Below, one piece after another: positions 20,796-32,800 of a DNA stretch of 64,000 nt (positions within the stretch are counted from its first letter, which is position 1; each line of letters opens with the position of its first letter). The stretch comes from Steromphala cineraria (taxonomy: Eukaryota > Mollusca > Gastropoda > Trochida > Trochidae). The notes beneath the pieces are model-generated. The model was not told the origin of the DNA and did no database searches. It saw only the letters and a list, made by a program, of their open reading frames with translations. The stretch lies in assembly GCA_916613615.1 (NCBI GenBank), contig OU744725.1:13046253-13110252 (forward strand), given 5' to 3'. The translations under genes were made by a program, and so were the position numbers.

Positions 20796-23700
20796 CTCAC
20801 AATAGGACAGGCAAAACGAGAAGATTTCTCCTGCTTTCTGTGCTACAGTTGAGCCCATTGCTAGCAAATTGAATAGGCCAATCACAAGACAGCTTGTTAA
20901 TGAATTTCCGTTGCCACGTAGCCGTACAGCGATTTCAAAAGTATTTTCTTTCTTAAAACTGTCACTGAAAGCAAATTAATAGACATTTCCCAGCAAAATT
21001 GTCTGTCAACAATTGACAATTCTTCAAAATCAACTATTTATATCATTTGTAAAAATCAATCTTTCCATTTTGAAAAATATCTACATTTTCAGCATTACAG
21101 TAACTTGTTGAGATTCCGCACTTTAAATCTTGTTCTTCCAATCGAGAGAGGTAGATGGCGACGAACCCCAGTGAATGACATTGGTGACTTATTTCACTAT
21201 TTATGTGTATGTCACATATAAGAATCAGAAATGGTTAGATATATGCAAAGATTTACCATAACAGACCAAATATGTACAAAATGAATATAATATTCAATGC
21301 AAATAGATAAGGAACTTTAAGAAAATTTTCCATTTTTTGCAAAATCATCACGTGTGTAAAAACTGTTTTTGAGGGATATCTTATTTCAATTCTCTTGGTG
21401 CCCTCAGTAAACTGCTACTTAAACTAAGAATAACCAAGCAGATTGATGTTCGATAGTTGTTTGATACTTGTCCAAATGTAAACAGCGATTTCATTGGCGA
21501 TTATATAAGCACTCAGTTTGGGGCCTATTTGTAAATCACGATAACTGTCGCTGCTTTATTTCACAGGTCTTTTAAGTCTTGAATTAAGAGAATTTATTTC
21601 CACACGTTTTCACATTTTCATGAGCACTAAATCTTTTACAAATTTGTTTTACAATTATAGTTGCAGTAGCAATCGCAAATGCATTTATCTTCAATGTCAA
21701 ATGTGAACCAAGGCTGTTTTATTATAGAATTTACAACAATGTAGGAGCAATTATGCTTATCAATGTTGATATCAATAATAATCTGAAATATGTTAATAGG
21801 AAAGATGTTAATGAATCTGAACATTACTAAGATCATTTTCGAAGTAGAATTGTAAGGGTGTTTAAAAACAATATTATTTTGAGGGCATCTAAATCATATT
21901 GGTTGTAATATTTAGATGGCTGAACAGTATTGATTTACTTTAACGAGCAAGGATTTATGGTTCATCTGTCCCGCGAAAAAAGGGGATTTCACAAAATTGT
22001 CATAATATAGTTATTTTTAAGTACACGGTATTGATAAATATTGATGCAATAGCTTTTCACAGGGTGAATCTACAAACGAAATCAATAAATGACTACTCAG
22101 AGCACTAAGTATCTCACATCGATCAAATATCGATCTACTTTTATGCTAAAGATCAATCGGTTTGACAATCCAATGTTATGAAAACTTGGACATGACCTAA
22201 ACATGTCTGACTGTTGGACACTTTAACTGAAGATTTTATACAATTCTGTCAAAAAGATAAACTTTCACTAATATGGTCGCGAAGGAAGACAATATTTTTA
22301 GGCATATTTCATAATATTACTTTGATATCTTTAATTTTGATAAAACAGAAAAAAATATGTTCAATCAATCTTAAAAGAACAAAATCGCTAAAATGTTTCC
22401 GTTTTTGCACAGACGCTGTTAATAATCATGTAAGGATTACGTTCAGAAAAGAAATATGACAGTTGTATTGTTTTATTCGTTTTTACACACGTCCAAAAAT
22501 TTCAAAATCACCTATTCGTTTCTTTTTTTGAAGGGTATATATTTGTTTTCTTTAATCAACAACAAATTAAGCACATAAAAAATTCTTGAATTTTAATTAA
22601 TTCTTCTTACACAAAATGATTGTTCATCATCATTAGCTTCTATAGAAGATTAAAACAATAAAATGAGATAGGCTTTATGTGTTTATTTTGTTGCATCATG
22701 TTATGACATAGTTATATTAACTTTCAATACACTTTTCAATCGTTTTAGGCAGTTCCAGGGTTGTTGGTAAAGCTAAAGTCTACTATTTGCTGAATGAATT
22801 GAATGAATGTTGAAAACCAGTTCAAACAAATATTCCAGAATAATGCTCTGTATTTTAAACAAGCAAAGTTTTCAACACGATCGTAAAATGCAGCACATAT
22901 TTAATGTTGGTCATCTGCCTGCACAAGATAACTGTTTTAACATAAGCATGAAACTTATTAATCAAAGAGTCACTCAATGAGTTGTTGGGGTCACATATTA
23001 CAAAAATTACAAACAATGTCATTTAATCGATCATGTCAGCGAATGTATGCATTAACGATCCTTTTCAATGCAACCAAGCAATTGACATGTTGAAGAGCTA
23101 GGCGTTAATACAAATAGAAGAAGGAGCATTAGTCTAAATTACATCCATCGTAAAACATTTGATCTCATGGCTTTCCCTCAAGATATTGACCACTTTATTC
23201 TATTCCTGAACATAGGTACCCACTAAACATCAAAGATAATGTAATAAAGATGTGACTTTACATTGATTAGCCTGGATAGCTATTCACCCGGTTGATGTTT
23301 GTTACAGTTGCCAAAACAAATCAAACAAATGCAAGTACCAAATGTGTCAAATGCCTACCCAGGCTGATTTTATCGAGAATTTCATAGGGAGTAATGTGTT
23401 TCAGTGTTCGTGTCAATCATTATCAATGATTTTGTTATGACAAATCGACAGCAGTTGGCACATCAAACGTTTGTAAATCTCAAAATGGCATCTAAATAAC
23501 CAGTTCACCTTCAAATGAGATAGAAGATAAGGAATTGTTGTTATTTGTAAACCGATTGTAGTTGAACCAGTTAAGATCTAATCATCATGTACTCTGGAAA
23601 AATTTAACTTTTGACGGGTTTGTTTATTTTTTGTCATTGGTCTTATTGTTTCGAATGAATATTTCCATCGATATAAGTAGAATCTGAACAATGTTTCATT

Positions 23701-25294
23701 ATTTTCAAACTTTACAAATATGGAAAATATTTGTTTGACATAGATAGAAAAATGAGTCTCCCTGCGATGTATTTAACAGAAGTGTCTCTATTATCGAGGT
23801 AATAAGAATCGTATTATTAAATCATTCTCTGAGAAAATCCCCAACTTTTGCAAAGCTATAGAATTAAATTTCTGATGAAAAAGAGCAGTTGCCGCATTTG
23901 GTAGTTTGAACACTGTGTTAACAAAATGCATTTTTTTCACAATAAAAGAATATGTTAATAGAGTAACATGGCTCCAGAATTGCTTGATCATTGTTTTTAA
24001 TTTGTTCTACCTATCAGTTGAAAATAGAATCTTTTTTAATCGCATCATTCACCTATTTAGATATGCTTTTAGAATTTGTTTCATATATAATAAATCTAAC
24101 ACCTCATCCAACACTTGTGAAACAACCAATCAAATGTCTTGAATATATTTCCAACTGTTATCTATCCAACTATTATAAATCTAACACTTATTAAATAAAA
24201 AAGAAATCGGACAATATATTGTGAAGACAGTGTCATTTTAGGATTAATACATATGCAGTAAATATGTATAAAGCTAAAGATTTTTAATCAATAAATTGTT
24301 ATCAATAAAACTGAAAATGTAAAACAATTACTATTTTGATGCTTCAATGTATTGTTTAATCAACTATCATGTGCTTTGCAAATATAAATATTAATGGAAA
24401 GAATTGAAAACTAAATGAATTTACCAGGGAAATAGGGGACACCAGCTACAGTTCTGTGAATGAAAAATAACATTTACTATCGCTCTTCTTGGAAAGAACA
24501 CGTTTTGATTATACTTGAATACTTATTTTCAACTAAATTGAAATTTTGAAAGACAACACTAAACATAGTAATGTTGATATCAACACAGATTTAAGAATAT
24601 GAACATGGTAATGATAGTGAATGGGAGCACTTTATTAAATTGTTATGTAAGTTGAAAAAACGAATATCAAGTGTTTATACAACGTTTTCACATATCCATG
24701 AAGAGCTAAGAGTTTGATGATATTGTTTAAATAAAACGTATAAAAGATTTGAATTAAGAAATTCAAAATTTAGTAATTTGATTGATGGATAGAGTAAATA
24801 TCTTTGAATTCTATGAAAATACTTGGTTTCCTTAAATGCTGAGTTATAGTATTCTGATATCCACTAGCAGACAGGGGTTTTAAAGGCGTTTCATACGAGT
24901 CTCTCTGATCAATACACATGTTGATATTTTATAGTTGAAAACTTTTGACAGCAACAGAGATTTACTGATATGGTGTTAAGTAGAAATTCTTCTTTGGTCG
25001 ATGTCTGGACGACCTGGTTGTTTGACTTGTCCTTTAAGTAGTTCGGGTCGTTTAGGTGGCAAAAAACTTTTTAGTAACTTAGTCATAACTCTGGTTATGA
25101 TCTTGTCAATAATATCATACTTGCGGGCAAAAGATTTATATATACTTCAAGTATTAAATAACAGAAGTTTACATATTACTAGATTTTTGAAAGATATTCA
25201 AAATATCTTATTTGTTGAAAAGTGCTTAGCCAGAAAAAATAATAGAATTGTGATGTTTCAGAGGAAATGGCCAAACAAAGCGATAACATACTTA

Positions 25295-26916
25295 AGCCTT
25301 GTTTATACGGCGGCCTTTGCATATATGCAAATTTGCTCAGGGTAGTATGTATACACACGTGTGTAAAAGTATTTTTGCTATGCGTTCATAGGGGTTTTAT
25401 GTCGCCTAAGCAGTTGGGTTTTCAGTGCTTACGATACATATCATTCACCAATAATCATGGAGAGGGTAAGACTTGAAACTTTCCGAAGACACAGTAAATA
25501 TCCATTTTACGTTAGTGCTTGTCTATTCATTAGCCTGGCCAATTTTAGGGAATGTCGAAGAAGATGATGTTTTGAATCATTTTAATGATTCAGAGTGGCT
25601 TCAGAATGAGAACAAAAACTATGCATACGATTAGAGAGAAACTAAAAGACGGTCTATCGCTCAGCTCACACCTAGATCTTGAAAAAAGGTTGCAATTGCG
25701 AAAAAGCTCTAAAACAGGGTTGATGTAAGATTAAGGCAACATTTGCTAACTTCAATATAAACTTCCTGGAATTTTATGGAATTATAAGATCAGTGAATAA
25801 ATACCTGACACAATTAAGTATTAAACAGGATTCAAACTTGGAAATAACAAATGATACAAATATGTCTTTAAGTAATCTTTTTGCTTGCAAAAGGTTCAAA
25901 GAAATACTATTATGTCATAAATCAAACTGAGGATAATCTGACAGCTATTGAAAAATGGGAAGAACAACTCTTAATCACTGTAAAATGGCCAAGTCTTTTT
26001 GTTAAAGCACCTAAAACTACCCCAGACCCTTAACTAAGATGGTTTCAACTCAGATTACTACCTGTTAATACATTCTTAATTAAGATGCACATTGTTTACA
26101 ATAATTTATGTAATATTTGTAAGGCTGGACCAGAAAATATAAAACATCTTTTTCGGGAACAAATTTTCAGAATGGATTGAATCAAAGTGCCAACATGCAC
26201 GTAATATAGACCTTACTGCAGACTTAATCCTTTTTGGATATTCTCCAAATTGTAAAAGTGATAATATCTTGGTTTCGATACTTTTACTAGCTAAATTCCA
26301 CATATATAGATGTAAAATGCAAAAAAGTCTACCACACATTAAACATTTTCAAAACGAGGTGAAATTCTACTATCTGATAGAAAAAATGGACACTCTTGCA
26401 AATCAAAACATGTCGAATTCTATCAGAAATAGGCTTTTTATGAAAATCTTCCATAATTTCATTCTACTATAATTATTGTCTACATAGTTTCTAGCCTGTG
26501 TATAGTGTGTATGAAAGTGTGTGAATGCTCAAGGTTATTTTTATGGTTTTTTGACTTTATCTTTTTTGTAAATCCTTGTATTGTATTACTGTATATTAGT
26601 TACCATTCTCAATTCATGCTGTACAATTTTCCAGGAATAAAAATAAATTGCTAACCCTGAGCAAAGTTGCTACACGTTCATACAGCGAGATTTACATAGG
26701 GTAGTAAAAAATTCGACATTTACTCAAGGTAGTATGACATTTACACCTGCCCCTGACTAGGTGCAAATTTGCTTACGGTAGTGGAAAATTTACTTACAGT
26801 AGTAAAATATACATATGTGCAAATGCGTCCATACGGCGAATTTTACTCATATAAGCAAATTTGCATATGTGTAATGATTTTACTCATATGCAAACGCTCG
26901 CCGCATAAACAGGGCT
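25295..26916. mobile_element. PIF/Harbinger-like element nested in the LINE
   Basis: The termini AGCCTTGTTTATACGGCG (25295 onward) and CGCCGCATAAACAGGGCT (ending 26916) are inverted copies flanked by TTA at 25292-25294 and 26917-26919. The subterminal zones repeat TTTGCTCA.GGTAGTA, GCAAATTTGC and CATATG-type words on both sides. The middle is occupied by a LINE ORF2 fragment. This gives three layers: LINE, Harbinger-like, LINE. Confidence 0.75.
25880..26470 (+). pseudogene. LINE ORF2 3' fragment (L1/Tx1-type)
   Basis: The broken reading contains LRWFQLRLLPVNTFLIKMHI, then NNLCNICKAGPENIKHLF, the C..C...PE...HLF zinc-finger-like motif near the C-terminus of L1/Tx1-type ORF2. It continues with ILLLAKFHIYRCK and the tail ending NFILL at about 26470. 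An A-rich AATAAAAATAAATT near 26636-26650 marks the likely 3' end. Multiple stops and shifts make it a pseudogene. Confidence 0.8.
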
Positions 26917-29041
26917 TTAGAAAACATATAGTGTTCCATTTCCACTAAAGAATATCAAACTGTTACAAGTTGCCTGTACTCATGCTATTCATTGATTTCC
27001 AATCCTTGTAAATCCTGCTCTCTACCACTGAGGATGACTTTGTATACATTGAAATGAATAAAAAAGATTTGGAAAAAAAAAAAACTTAGTCATAACATTG
27101 ATCGGTTTTCACTTGTCCTATCAATTCAATTTTATTCATTTCACCGGTTGTTTAGTTTCCGGCTTTGGGGCATTTCCCAGACTGGTTAATGTTTTTAAAA
27201 TTGTCAAAACAAGATAGATTGATTTCATTTGACAAATGTTTTTAGTGGCAAAAACGAGGTGTTCTGTAAGTTAATCATAGCTTTAACGATTTTCAATCGG
27301 GTCATCAGATTTATGCACATTGATCTCTCATTGTTTTCTGGTTTATGGTCGTTACTTCTGACAGATTAATGTATGTAATTATTGCTTTACTTAAGAATGA
27401 TTGATAAATGAAGAGCAAATTAATGTGTACTGTCGTCATTTACCTTTTGCCATTACAGAATTCGTTCATGCAAGGTTCGGCTATGATCAATAAATAATCA
27501 ATTAATTGACAAAGAATAAATACTAGGTTGTTTTAAGTTCACAGTAGATTAAACTGAAGTAATATCATTGATATGTTCAATCTGTTGATCGGTCAGGCTA
27601 CAGTCATTAATTAATAATCTATAAAAAAAAATATAAACTTTCCAATATAATAGGCTGTCCTGCTATAGGATCACCTTCCGGAATATTGAGTTTTCAGATA
27701 TCATGTAAAGTGTAGATTTTCAATTTAGATGTGGCAAATAATATAAGGTAATCAGTAATCCTAATTCCTGATTCCTTCAAACATTTATTGCATATGTTTC
27801 TTCATATGCTACATTGAAATGGAAACATTTCTTTTGCAATGTGTCCCAACAATTATGGTTCCTTTTTTGAAACAAACTTTCAAACATTTCCATTTGTTTC
27901 TGTTGTTTGGAAATCCTCCAGTTTTAGAAGATTGAAAGTCGGAAAATTGCCTTATGTTTACCCTTTCAGCAATTACATAAACAAACCAAATCTTCAGTTT
28001 GACAATGGTACTGACTGAACAACAAATTTGTAACCAACCAATCTCTATTGTTTGTTTGTATTTACCCACAATCTGCTCACTTGGGTAAGGGCCCGAGCTT
28101 AACAGGTAATTAATTCCTTGACAACATTTTGTGGCCAACGTTGATTTGACCATATATATTTTTTAAAGTAAAGTCAACATATAAATCACTTTAACAAGGG
28201 ACAAACACAACAAACTTAAACAAAATTCTGGACCTGTTATATAGAGAACACATGAGAGATCACTCCGTCTCTGAAACCGATATTAAAACAATGGGGATGC
28301 AAACGTGCGGTTCAATGAAATAAAATCAGCTTTATTCACACAAAAATGCGTTGAGGTTCTAGTTTGCTGCGTCATTTGCCCAACATTTCTGACATCTACT
28401 TACTTATGAAAGTTGACCATTGCAAGGCCGCTGGTCCTCACATACTATCTCAAAACTTGTTCTTACAATTCAAACAATATCTAATACACGGAGATCCCTT
28501 ACATGTCGGAATAACAGCCTAGAATACAACATTCTAACAACCTGTTTGACAATCCTAAATAGTGTTTCATATTTGCTAGTGTTTACTTTTTCCAGCTTCT
28601 GATTAGCACTGAAACTTATTGCAAAGAACAATTACGTAATGTATATACCAAATACACATTTGTTGTGTAAGTTCTTTTAAATTTAAAGAGAAAACTTATA
28701 GTTTATTAATCCTTCCTGTTATACTACATAACAAGTGTTAATTCCGCGTTTGGGTCGATACGTATTTCATTTAAAGCCCTTTGTATTTTGAGGAATAATA
28801 ATAGGCTGGACGAATCTGCTATTTACAAATAATATCTTCAGCACTTGACATTGTCTTGCAGGGACATTAGTGATATGGAATGCCGTTCAAGTCATATTAC
28901 ATGATGAAAGGTTGAAGGTTTAACCATGCTTTGACGTGTATAGCTACATGTATTTCATTAAATTGAGACCATGTCGTATGAACATTACCTCATTGTCAGA
29001 CATTTGTATGGAAGATATTGTGATGTCAGATGCAAGTTTAC

Positions 29042-29112
29042 CTTGATAACTATTTCCTGGAATAGGCTGTTATAGGAATTCCCCTTTGACGACGTTAATG
29101 ATGTTATATTTG
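29042..29112 (-). pseudogene. decayed third exon of the cofilin-like gene, unit 1
   Basis: On the minus strand SSKGNSYNSLFQEIVIK runs to AAG|GTAAACTTGCATCTGAC. It lines up with the functional exon at 58611-58659 (SKGP|TGSESLFRDKLEHINP, then CCAG|GTAAACATTTATCTGAC). A 10-base length difference changes the exit phase, so it could not splice in frame to the fourth exon; unit 1 also lacks that exon. The upper boundary is approximate. Confidence 0.5.
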
Positions 29113-29464
29113 CTTGCAAACACGAAATTGCGGTCTCGTCATGACATCGTGATGAAAGAAAATCATTGAACACTTACATTCCATGTCAAATAACTCTTTA
29201 TAGGAGTTAAGAGTATTCTAATGTGATTAAAACGCCTTGTTGTTAAACTTTTGGTTCAGGAAGTTTGTGGAATTTGTTTTTAATGCTTCCAAAATATCGT
29301 GCAAACAAGCTTTCTCTCGAAAATAACATTAACAATGCCTGCACTTTAACTTTTGTCAACCTTCATGGGCAAAATTATAATTAAAACCATAAAAGTAAAA
29401 AGAAATATTTTGTCTACGACTTCTGGGGTCGAAAGGTTTTATCGTAATATAACAACTACAACGT

Positions 29465-29800
29465 GGAGCACGGTGGTGTAGTGGTTAGCGTGCTGGCCTG
29501 TCACGCCGAAGGCCCGGGTTCGAATCCCGGTGGAGACACCAAAAATTTGTAACCTGGGCTTAACACTGTGTAGTGTCCTTGGGCAAGGCACTTCATCCAC
29601 ATTGCACTCAGTTCACCCAGCTGTATAAATGGGTACCTGAAAGTACGGACCTATATGGTCGCGCGAGGCGCTTAGTAGCTTGACTCGAAAGTACTATTCA
29701 TTCAGGGTAATAATATACATTGCATCGCCATGTGTATCGCCGTTGAGCAGTCCTGGACTGGATACTAGGCGTTAAAATTAGTATTATTATTATTATTATG
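29465..29800 (+). mobile_element. tRNA-Asp-derived SINE
   Basis: The head at 29465-29540 contains an A box (GGTGTAGTGGTTAGCG), the CCTGTCACGCC anticodon-arm sequence typical of tRNA-Asp(GTC), and a B box (GGGTTCGAATCCC). The 5' acceptor strand does not pair with the 3' side, so it is not a working tRNA. A body with TTGGGCAAGGCACTTCATCC and AAATGGGTACCTG follows, as seen in SINE bodies of many marine invertebrates, and a (ATT)n tail ends at 29800. Units 2 and 3 lack it at the matching place. Confidence 0.85.
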
Positions 29801-32800
29801 ATACCAGAGTTTTGAAAAAAAGATAAAAAAGATAAATCCTGTATCATCAATATTTTAGCCCTCAGCTGATTTTAAAACTTAAAGTAAAAGGTTATACAAA
29901 GGGAGCCTGTAGGTCACTTGAAGTTAGTGTAGGTTTAAGATTAGCTGTGGTTGACTCAAATGATGAATTGGAAATGAGATGACGAGATGATATATTCCCT
30001 CTGAAGTGAAAAAGAGTGTTCCAGGCTGTCGTCAAACGAAACTCTCCAAAACAAATTCAAAAAGTAATACTTATGAGAGGAACTTCATGAAATTCAAATA
30101 GTAATAACAATGGAAGATTTCTAAAACACCGAGTATCCTGCTACCAGAATGTGTATTAATGTTTCAGTGTGACTGTTTGCTTAAACACTCACCAAACAGT
30201 TATCTGCCATTATAAGTGCCAAATTTAGAAGGGAAACCCTTGTACAAATAGAACGACACCATGGCATGCTCAATATGGGAATCAATATGTTGTCCCTCTT
30301 ACATAAAATAATGTATTTAGGATGAATATAAAGTTGCTATTGCTGCTTTATTTGACAGGTTTTTTAAGTCTTGAAAGCAAGATAACATCATGAGAGTTTA
30401 TTTCACATTATCATGGGAAAATAAGCAATGAAATGTTAATCACTTAAAGTTCTACAGTTAACTATAAAGCAACAATTCATGATGATTAGAGTTGCCATAG
30501 CAATAATAAATGCAAGTTTTGTTCTCTGTTAAATTTGAACCAATGCTGTTTTATTGTAGAAGTAATTACAGTGAAGGAGCAATTATTGTTTAAAATGTTG
30601 ATATCAATAATCCTCTAAAATATGTAAATAGGAAAGATATCAATGCATCTAAACATATTACTTGAATCATTTTTTAAATAAAATTGTAAGGGTGTCAAAA
30701 ACATTATTATGTTGATATAAAGTGCAGTTAATATTTACATGTCTGAACAGTATGGATTTACTTTAACGAGCAAGGATTAATGCATCATCTATCCTGTGTG
30801 AAAAAAAATTTGATTTCACAAAATTATCTTTATTATTATTATTTGTAAGTACACGGTATTGATAAATATTGATGAAATAGCTTTTCACAGGATGCTTGTG
30901 AATCTACAAACGAAATCAATAAATGACTACTTAGAGCACTAAGTACCTCACATCGATATAATATCGATCTACTTTTATGCTAAAGATCAATCGGTTTGAC
31001 AATCCAATGTTATGAAAACTTGGTCACGACCTAAACATATCTGGCTTTTGGACACTTTAACTAGGCATAATCAGTCATTTTTTAATAATCAACCAAAATT
31101 AACAAACTTGGTGTGTGGGTAGAACAAAGTTTGAATAATAACATGCAATTTCAATTTTCAAAATATAAATTTTCGTTAAAAAGATATTTGATTTCAAAGA
31201 CACCCCTCCTCAAAACAAATAAAATGAATTTGTTTTTCATCGATTTCTTTTGGTTAGGGTCTTTAAAAATATTTTTACTCATCATAAAAATACCGTTGAG
31301 TGTTCAATGTCTTCGTTGTTCTCTTCTCCCTCCAAGAGTAGTACCCCCATCACGTTTTTTTTAACATGTCCTATTTTTGTCTTGAATATTGTCATTAATT
31401 ATTTAAATGTTCCACAAACTACGTTGTCATGGTCACTGCCATTATCATCCGAGTCTGTCTAGCCCTAAAATGTGAAATTAAAATTGACATAGAATATTTT
31501 ACAACCGATTTAAGATGAAACTCAACTTTGCAGTTTAAAGGTCTCAAGATAAATGTACATATCGATGCTTCAAAATTGATAAGCTTAAACGAAACAGGGG
31601 TATCATGTATTGCCAAATTTAAGTATAAGGTATTGAAATACCTTTTTAAAATTTAAAAAAAACATATATATGTATAAAAAAATGAAGGGTTAAATAAGAA
31701 ATTTCAGATATATAAACTGCCTAGAACACTGATTTTCTTTTTAGAATTTGTTTAATTTAATTTAATGTATGTGATTTATGAATCAGAGCAAGTTAAAAAA
31801 TCGCATTTGTTCATGTAAAAAACAAAAACAGTTTGTTATTGTGTCAGATGTTGGTTACATAAATATTTACTCATCCTTTATTATATCTGAGTTGTTGGAA
31901 ATTATAAGTAAAAACTATTAAAGATTTATTTTAAGTTTTAATCCGTCTATCTACTCAAGAAAAAGCACATTAGATTCGAGAAAGGTGTTCCTTACCATAC
32001 ATTTAGGCATGAAAATGATGATTACAAACACAATCTTAGCTCACGCTTTTATTGTGACAGCCAATGAAAGCGGGCGGTTACATGTGGGAGTTACTCTGAT
32101 TGACACTGTATGGTTGTTCTTTTATTTAATTTGAAGTGAGTACGTTGTTATAAAAATCAATAACTATTCTACATCATGAATTCTTTGTAGACATGTGAGC
32201 TTTGAGAAAATACGTTTTTTACATTTCTGAAGTTTCCTCCTTCCAAAGTCAACATTTGGCGTCACATAAAAGAAAATCTAAAAAGAAGTGTCTCTGGATA
32301 TGTTATTCGTGAAGTATATTGTTGAGCAAATTTACTACAATTATCAAATAATAGTTATTGATGAATGAATTTGTTTTATAACCAGTTAAAAAATCTATTT
32401 CAAACAATCAAAGTTTTAAAGACGCAAAATGTGGCATATATTCAATATTGGTCATCTTTCTGCACAAGATAACTGTTTCAACATAACCATTCAAAGATCC
32501 ATATGAGTTTGGGTTCACATATTACAAACTATACGAATAATGTCATTCAATAGATCAACGAATATATTGATACATTCACCGATCCTTGTTGATACAAGCA
32601 AGCAATTGACATGTTGAAGGGCTAGGTGTTAATACACATAGAAGAAGGAGCATTACATCCATCGTAAAACATTTGATCTCATGGCTTCTCCTCCAGATAT
32701 TGACCACGTTATTCTTTTCCTGAACATAGGTACCCACTTAACATCCAAGATAATGTAATAAACAAGTGACTTTATATTGATTAGCCTGGATATCAATTCA

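Larger units (their letters stand above)
25090..27082 (+). mobile_element. 5'-truncated L1/Tx1-type LINE with 14-bp target duplication, itself carrying nested elements
   Basis: A 14-bp direct repeat, AACTTAGTCATAAC, lies at 25076-25089 and 27083-27096, and a poly(A) run precedes the right copy. The same site is empty in units 2 (about 35445) and 3 (about 47125). The LINE's own sequence is 25090-25294 plus 26920-27082. The 5' part encodes the end of a LINE ORF2 (IEKCLARKNN-like FVEKCLARKNNRIVMFQRKW). The rest is the Harbinger-like insertion described separately. Confidence 0.85.
21545..30335. repeat. tandem segmental duplication, unit 1
   Basis: First of three head-to-tail units. Anchors in units 1/2/3: CTGCTTTATTT start at 21551/30343/40192; GTACACGGTATTGATAAATATTGATG at about 22021/30848/41056; AAACATTTGATCTCATGGCTT at about 23155/32667 (a near match at 43710); GACGACCTGGTTGTTTGACT at 25008/35369/47049; CAGGGACATTAGTGATAT at 28859/37521/48989; GTACAAATAGAACGACACC near 30242/40090/51684. 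Unit 1 carries its own LINE (25090-27082) and SINE (29465-29800). It lacks the segments equivalent to 37600-39235 and about 31050-32300 of unit 2. It is non-coding apart from relics. Confidence 0.92.

Noticed and set aside
28420..28602. Reading frame conserved with 37081-37263
   Set aside because: Same reason: recent duplicate DNA, low-complexity Ser/Thr/Leu composition, no domain.
29465..29540. Genuine tRNA-Asp gene
   Set aside because: A and B boxes and the anticodon arm are tRNA-like, but the acceptor stem does not pair and the sequence continues into a SINE body and (ATT)n tail.
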